The translations under genes were made by a program, and so were the position numbers. Shown piece by piece: positions 61,763 through 64,000 of a stretch of DNA of 64,000 bases. The notes beneath the pieces were generated by a model. That model was not told the origin of the DNA. It made no database searches and saw nothing but the letters and a program-made list of their open reading frames with translations. This DNA is from Segatella copri (GTDB lineage: Bacteria; Bacteroidota; Bacteroidia; Bacteroidales; Bacteroidaceae): the NCBI RefSeq assembly GCF_949820605.1, contig NZ_CATKVU010000006.1, positions 496,001 through 560,000 of the forward strand, read 5' to 3'. Each line of letters opens with the position of its first letter. Position 1 is the stretch's first letter.

Positions 61763-63493
61763 TTATTCTTTGAGATGCTTCAGCCTTCTCTTAGCCTCCG
61801 GGTGCTCAGGATAAAGGGTGAGGGCCTTGCGATAATTCAGGCTGGCAGCCTCTTTCATGCCTTCTTTTTCGCACTCCTTGCCCATGATCACATACTCCGT
61901 AGCAAGGCGCTTGAGGAACTTCTGCTGCTTCTCCTTCTCTTCATCCTTCTTTCTTATTTCTTCGCGCAACCGCTCGTTCTCTGCCTGAAGCTCGTTCACC
62001 CTGTTCAGCTTTTTGCGGATGAAACGCTTGGCAAGCGGCTGCTCGATGTCATAACGACTGTGGATGGCAAGGAAGAAGTTATCGAGAGCCGACTGCATAT
62101 CGCCCCTGTCGAACGCCTTGACGGCATCATGATACTGCTTGTCGGCCTTACTCTGGGTAAGCGCTGTGTTGATGGTGCTCTGGTCGTTGTAATGACGGGC
62201 AAACTGCTTGACATCATTGCGCACGAAAACGTCACTCTGACGCAACGGCTCCTGAAGACTGATGCCCTCGAGACTGGTGCAGCGGGACAAGGCAACATAC
62301 GTTTGTCCGCCCGCAAAGACACCACCCGTGAAATCAATCTTCACCTGGTTGAAGGTGAGGCCCTGGCTCTTATGAACCGTTATCGCCCAAGCCAGACGGA
62401 TGGGGTACTGCTCGTATCTGCCAATCTCTTCCTCCTCAATCTTTTTCTCAATCTCATTGAAATGGTATCTCATGTTGCTCCATGCCGCAGGCTCCACCAT
62501 CACATCCTTGCCTTCCTCGGTGCGCACATAAATCTTGGCATCCTCATCAAAACCGATGATAGTGCCCAGCGTGCCATTCACCCACTGATGCTCGATATCA
62601 TTCTTGATGAAGATAACCTGAGCCCCCGTCTTGAGGTAAAGCTCGATAGGGGTAGGGAGACTGCTCTCCGGAAACTCGCCCTGTATGTGGCCACGGAAGA
62701 GGCAAGGCTCTCCCGGAAGACACTGGAGCTGGCTGTCGTTGATGTAATCTACCGTATCGCGGCGTGTAGAGAGGGTGATGGCAAGTTTGGAATCGCTCTC
62801 ATCGAGCTGGGCTCCCACGCGCTGGTTGAGGCGCTGTAGATCCTGCATGGGCACCTGAGACGTGCGGATATGGTCGAGGATGCTGATGAAAACGGGATCG
62901 CTCTGACGGTATACCTTCTTGAGTTCGATGCTCACGAGCTTGAAGTATTCGAACACCTTGGCATCGAAGAAGAAACTGCTGCGGTAGAAGGGACTGAGCA
63001 GACGGCGGTCGTCCTCTCTTACCACAGGCTCCAGCTGGAAGATATCGCCCACCAGAAGCAGCTGCTTGCCCCCGAAAGGCTCTCGCATGTTGCGGCAATA
63101 TACCCGCAATATCTTGTCCAGGAAATCGATAATATCGGCACGAACCATACTGATCTCATCGATGATGATGAGCTCTACCTCGCGGATAATCTTTATCTTC
63201 TCTGAATTATACTTCAGGGTGTTGCGGATGTTGCGGACGGAATACATGCTGTCGTTGGGCAGCAGCGGGTGGAAAGGAAGCTTGAAAAAGCTGTGGAGCG
63301 TGCTTCCTCCGGCGTTGATGGCCGCAATGCCTGTTGGGGCAAGAATGATATGTTTCTTCTTGGTATTGGCGGCTATATAACGTAAAAAAGTAGATTTACC
63401 CGTCCCCGCCTTTCCGGTAAGGAAAAGCGAACGACGGGTAAACTGTATGATTTGGAGTGCATTCTGCAACTCCGGGTTGTCGAGATCAATCAT
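61763..63493 (-). CDS. PIF1-like DNA helicase with C-terminal coiled coil and TPR-like repeat
   Basis: 576 residues. SF1 helicase of the PIF1/RecD-like group: Walker A LTGKAGTGKSTFLRYIA, Ia LAPTGIAAINAGGSTLHSFF, Walker B IIIDEISMVRADIIDFLD, III LLLVGDIFQLEPVV, and motifs V/VI WAITVHKSQGLTFNQVKIDF and YVALSRC. After about residue 430 come an alpha-helical region, a coiled coil (ELQAENERLREEIRKKDEEKEK) and a TPR-like pair ending KALTLYPEHPEAKRRLKHL. The tail may be a protein-binding module. Heptamer repeats stand right before the start codon. Upstream is a PBP1A-type gene on the same strand. Confidence 0.88.
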   Translation of the reverse strand: MIDLDNPELQNALQIIQFTRRSLFLTGKAGTGKSTFLRYIAANTKKKHIILAPTGIAAINAGGSTLHSFFKLPFHPLLPNDSMYSVRNIRNTLKYNSEKIKIIREVELIIIDEISMVRADIIDFLDKILRVYCRNMREPFGGKQLLLVGDIFQLEPVVREDDRRLLSPFYRSSFFFDAKVFEYFKLVSIELKKVYRQSDPVFISILDHIRTSQVPMQDLQRLNQRVGAQLDESDSKLAITLSTRRDTVDYINDSQLQCLPGEPCLFRGHIQGEFPESSLPTPIELYLKTGAQVIFIKNDIEHQWVNGTLGTIIGFDEDAKIYVRTEEGKDVMVEPAAWSNMRYHFNEIEKKIEEEEIGRYEQYPIRLAWAITVHKSQGLTFNQVKIDFTGGVFAGGQTYVALSRCTSLEGISLQEPLRQSDVFVRNDVKQFARHYNDQSTINTALTQSKADKQYHDAVKAFDRGDMQSALDNFFLAIHSRYDIEQPLAKRFIRKKLNRVNELQAENERLREEIRKKDEEKEKQQKFLKRLATEYVIMGKECEKEGMKEAASLNYRKALTLYPEHPEAKRRLKHLKE

Positions 63494-63496
63494 TGT

Positions 63497-63600
63497 ATTT
63501 AATTTATAGTTTATAATTTATAGTTTATAGCATAAGCCACATTAAATTGCCTTCTTGCTAAACGGCGTAGCCGCTATAAACTATAAACTATTAACTAAAT
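63497..63600. repeat. Heptamer repeats before the helicase gene
   Basis: Units ATTTATA and GTTTATA alternate four times (63498-63528). A reverse-complement set of CTATAAA units (63567-63590) lies on the far side of a 35-bp middle. The two tracts could pair as a hairpin. Confidence 0.8.
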
Positions 63601-64000
63601 CTAAAGATCATCGAAGTTGACAGGCTGTTCCGTTGGCTTAGCCTTCTTCTTCTCTTTCTTTTCTTCTGTGGTGGCTGTACCGGTGGCAGATTCGCTTTCA
63701 GCCTTCTTGGCAGGAACCTCGCGGATAACAGGATTGCCTTCGTCATCGAGAACAATCTCTTCCTGGAAGGCGGTACTGTCTACCTTGGTGGTATCTATCT
63801 TTGGCTTTGGTGCATAGCTTGCACAGATGTACATATCGCGGGTGATATCGCTGTCCTGTGGCTTGTCAAACTTGCCGTGATACTGCTGGAAAGCTGGGTC
63901 GCCAAAGACACTCTGGAGGAAGTAACCGCACACAGGAAGAGCGGTTCTCGAACCTTGACCCAAGGCTCCGGTGCGGAAGTGGAGACAGCGGTATTCGCCT
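63601..64000 (-). CDS. Penicillin-binding protein 1A-type transglycosylase/transpeptidase, C-terminal end
   Basis: The frame is open to the end of the window, so only the last 133 residues are seen. RTGALGQGSRTALPVCGYFLQSVFGDPAF matches the end of the transpeptidase domain of class A PBPs (the KTG-box region is outside). The tail after about 45 residues is low complexity and charged (TTEEKKEKKKAKPTEQP). An internal TTG at 63963 is not the start. The helicase gene follows on the same strand. Confidence 0.8.
   Translation of the reverse strand, partial: GEYRCLHFRTGALGQGSRTALPVCGYFLQSVFGDPAFQQYHGKFDKPQDSDITRDMYICASYAPKPKIDTTKVDSTAFQEEIVLDDEGNPVIREVPAKKAESESATGTATTEEKKEKKKAKPTEQPVNFDDL

Overview
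The window reads as chromosomal sequence of a gut-type Bacteroidota, most likely Prevotella/Segatella. The grounds are the LpxC-FabZ fusion, DUF4369, DUF5689 and DUF5715 proteins, a hybrid two-component (HTCS) regulator, a TonB-dependent receptor paired with surface lipoproteins, and about twenty promoters of the Bacteroidota form TTTG-N19/20-TAnnTTTG instead of sigma70 boxes. Codon use and protein families are uniform. I see no rRNA operon, prophage, transposase gene or CRISPR array.

Layout. 1-12 kb: the tail of a HAD hydrolase, then a long minus-strand block of lipid A genes (lpxD, lpxC-fabZ, lpxA), miaA, and housekeeping genes in the transcription order phoH, purC, ubiE, aroE, purM, prfA, pyrF. 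12-18 kb: a DUF5715 protein with an M15-peptidase-like motif, a CPA2 antiporter, tRNA-Arg(CCG) with pepT, and asnA. 18-21.5 kb: a gene-free gap with a 193-bp inverted repeat, then dnaX divergent from a divIC-like gene. 21.6-31 kb: a plus-strand run of a DUF4369 lipoprotein, pyrC, a stand-alone MetH activation domain, a phosphoesterase, plsC, a DPM1-like glycosyltransferase and mfd. 31-38.3 kb: trpB2, a glutathione peroxidase, and an HTCS regulator that has lost its phospho-acceptor His and its ATPase domain. Two promoter-terminator pairs here enclose no gene.

38.5-50.7 kb is the most distinctive part. It holds a secreted sorting-tail protein, a surface DNA/RNA nuclease lipoprotein, an operon of a short TonB-dependent receptor with a DUF5689 lipoprotein and an OB-fold/jelly-roll lipoprotein, and, divergently, a secreted EEP-family nuclease followed by a uracil-DNA-glycosylase-family protein and uridine kinase. 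I read this as a candidate locus for degrading and taking up extracellular nucleic acid. That is inference. 50.8-51.2 kb carries a degenerate array with 22-bp period. 51.4-64 kb: an acidic orphan protein, a lipoprotein, a carboxytransferase subunit without its biotin lysine, an HD-domain protein, an LptD-like protein, a GH95 fucosidase, a PIF1-like helicase with a TPR-like tail, and the end of a PBP1A-type protein.

A small-scale pattern runs through the window: arrays of 7-bp repeats, mostly with a different unit at each site, lie just upstream of five start codons (purM, purC, plsC, mfd, helicase).
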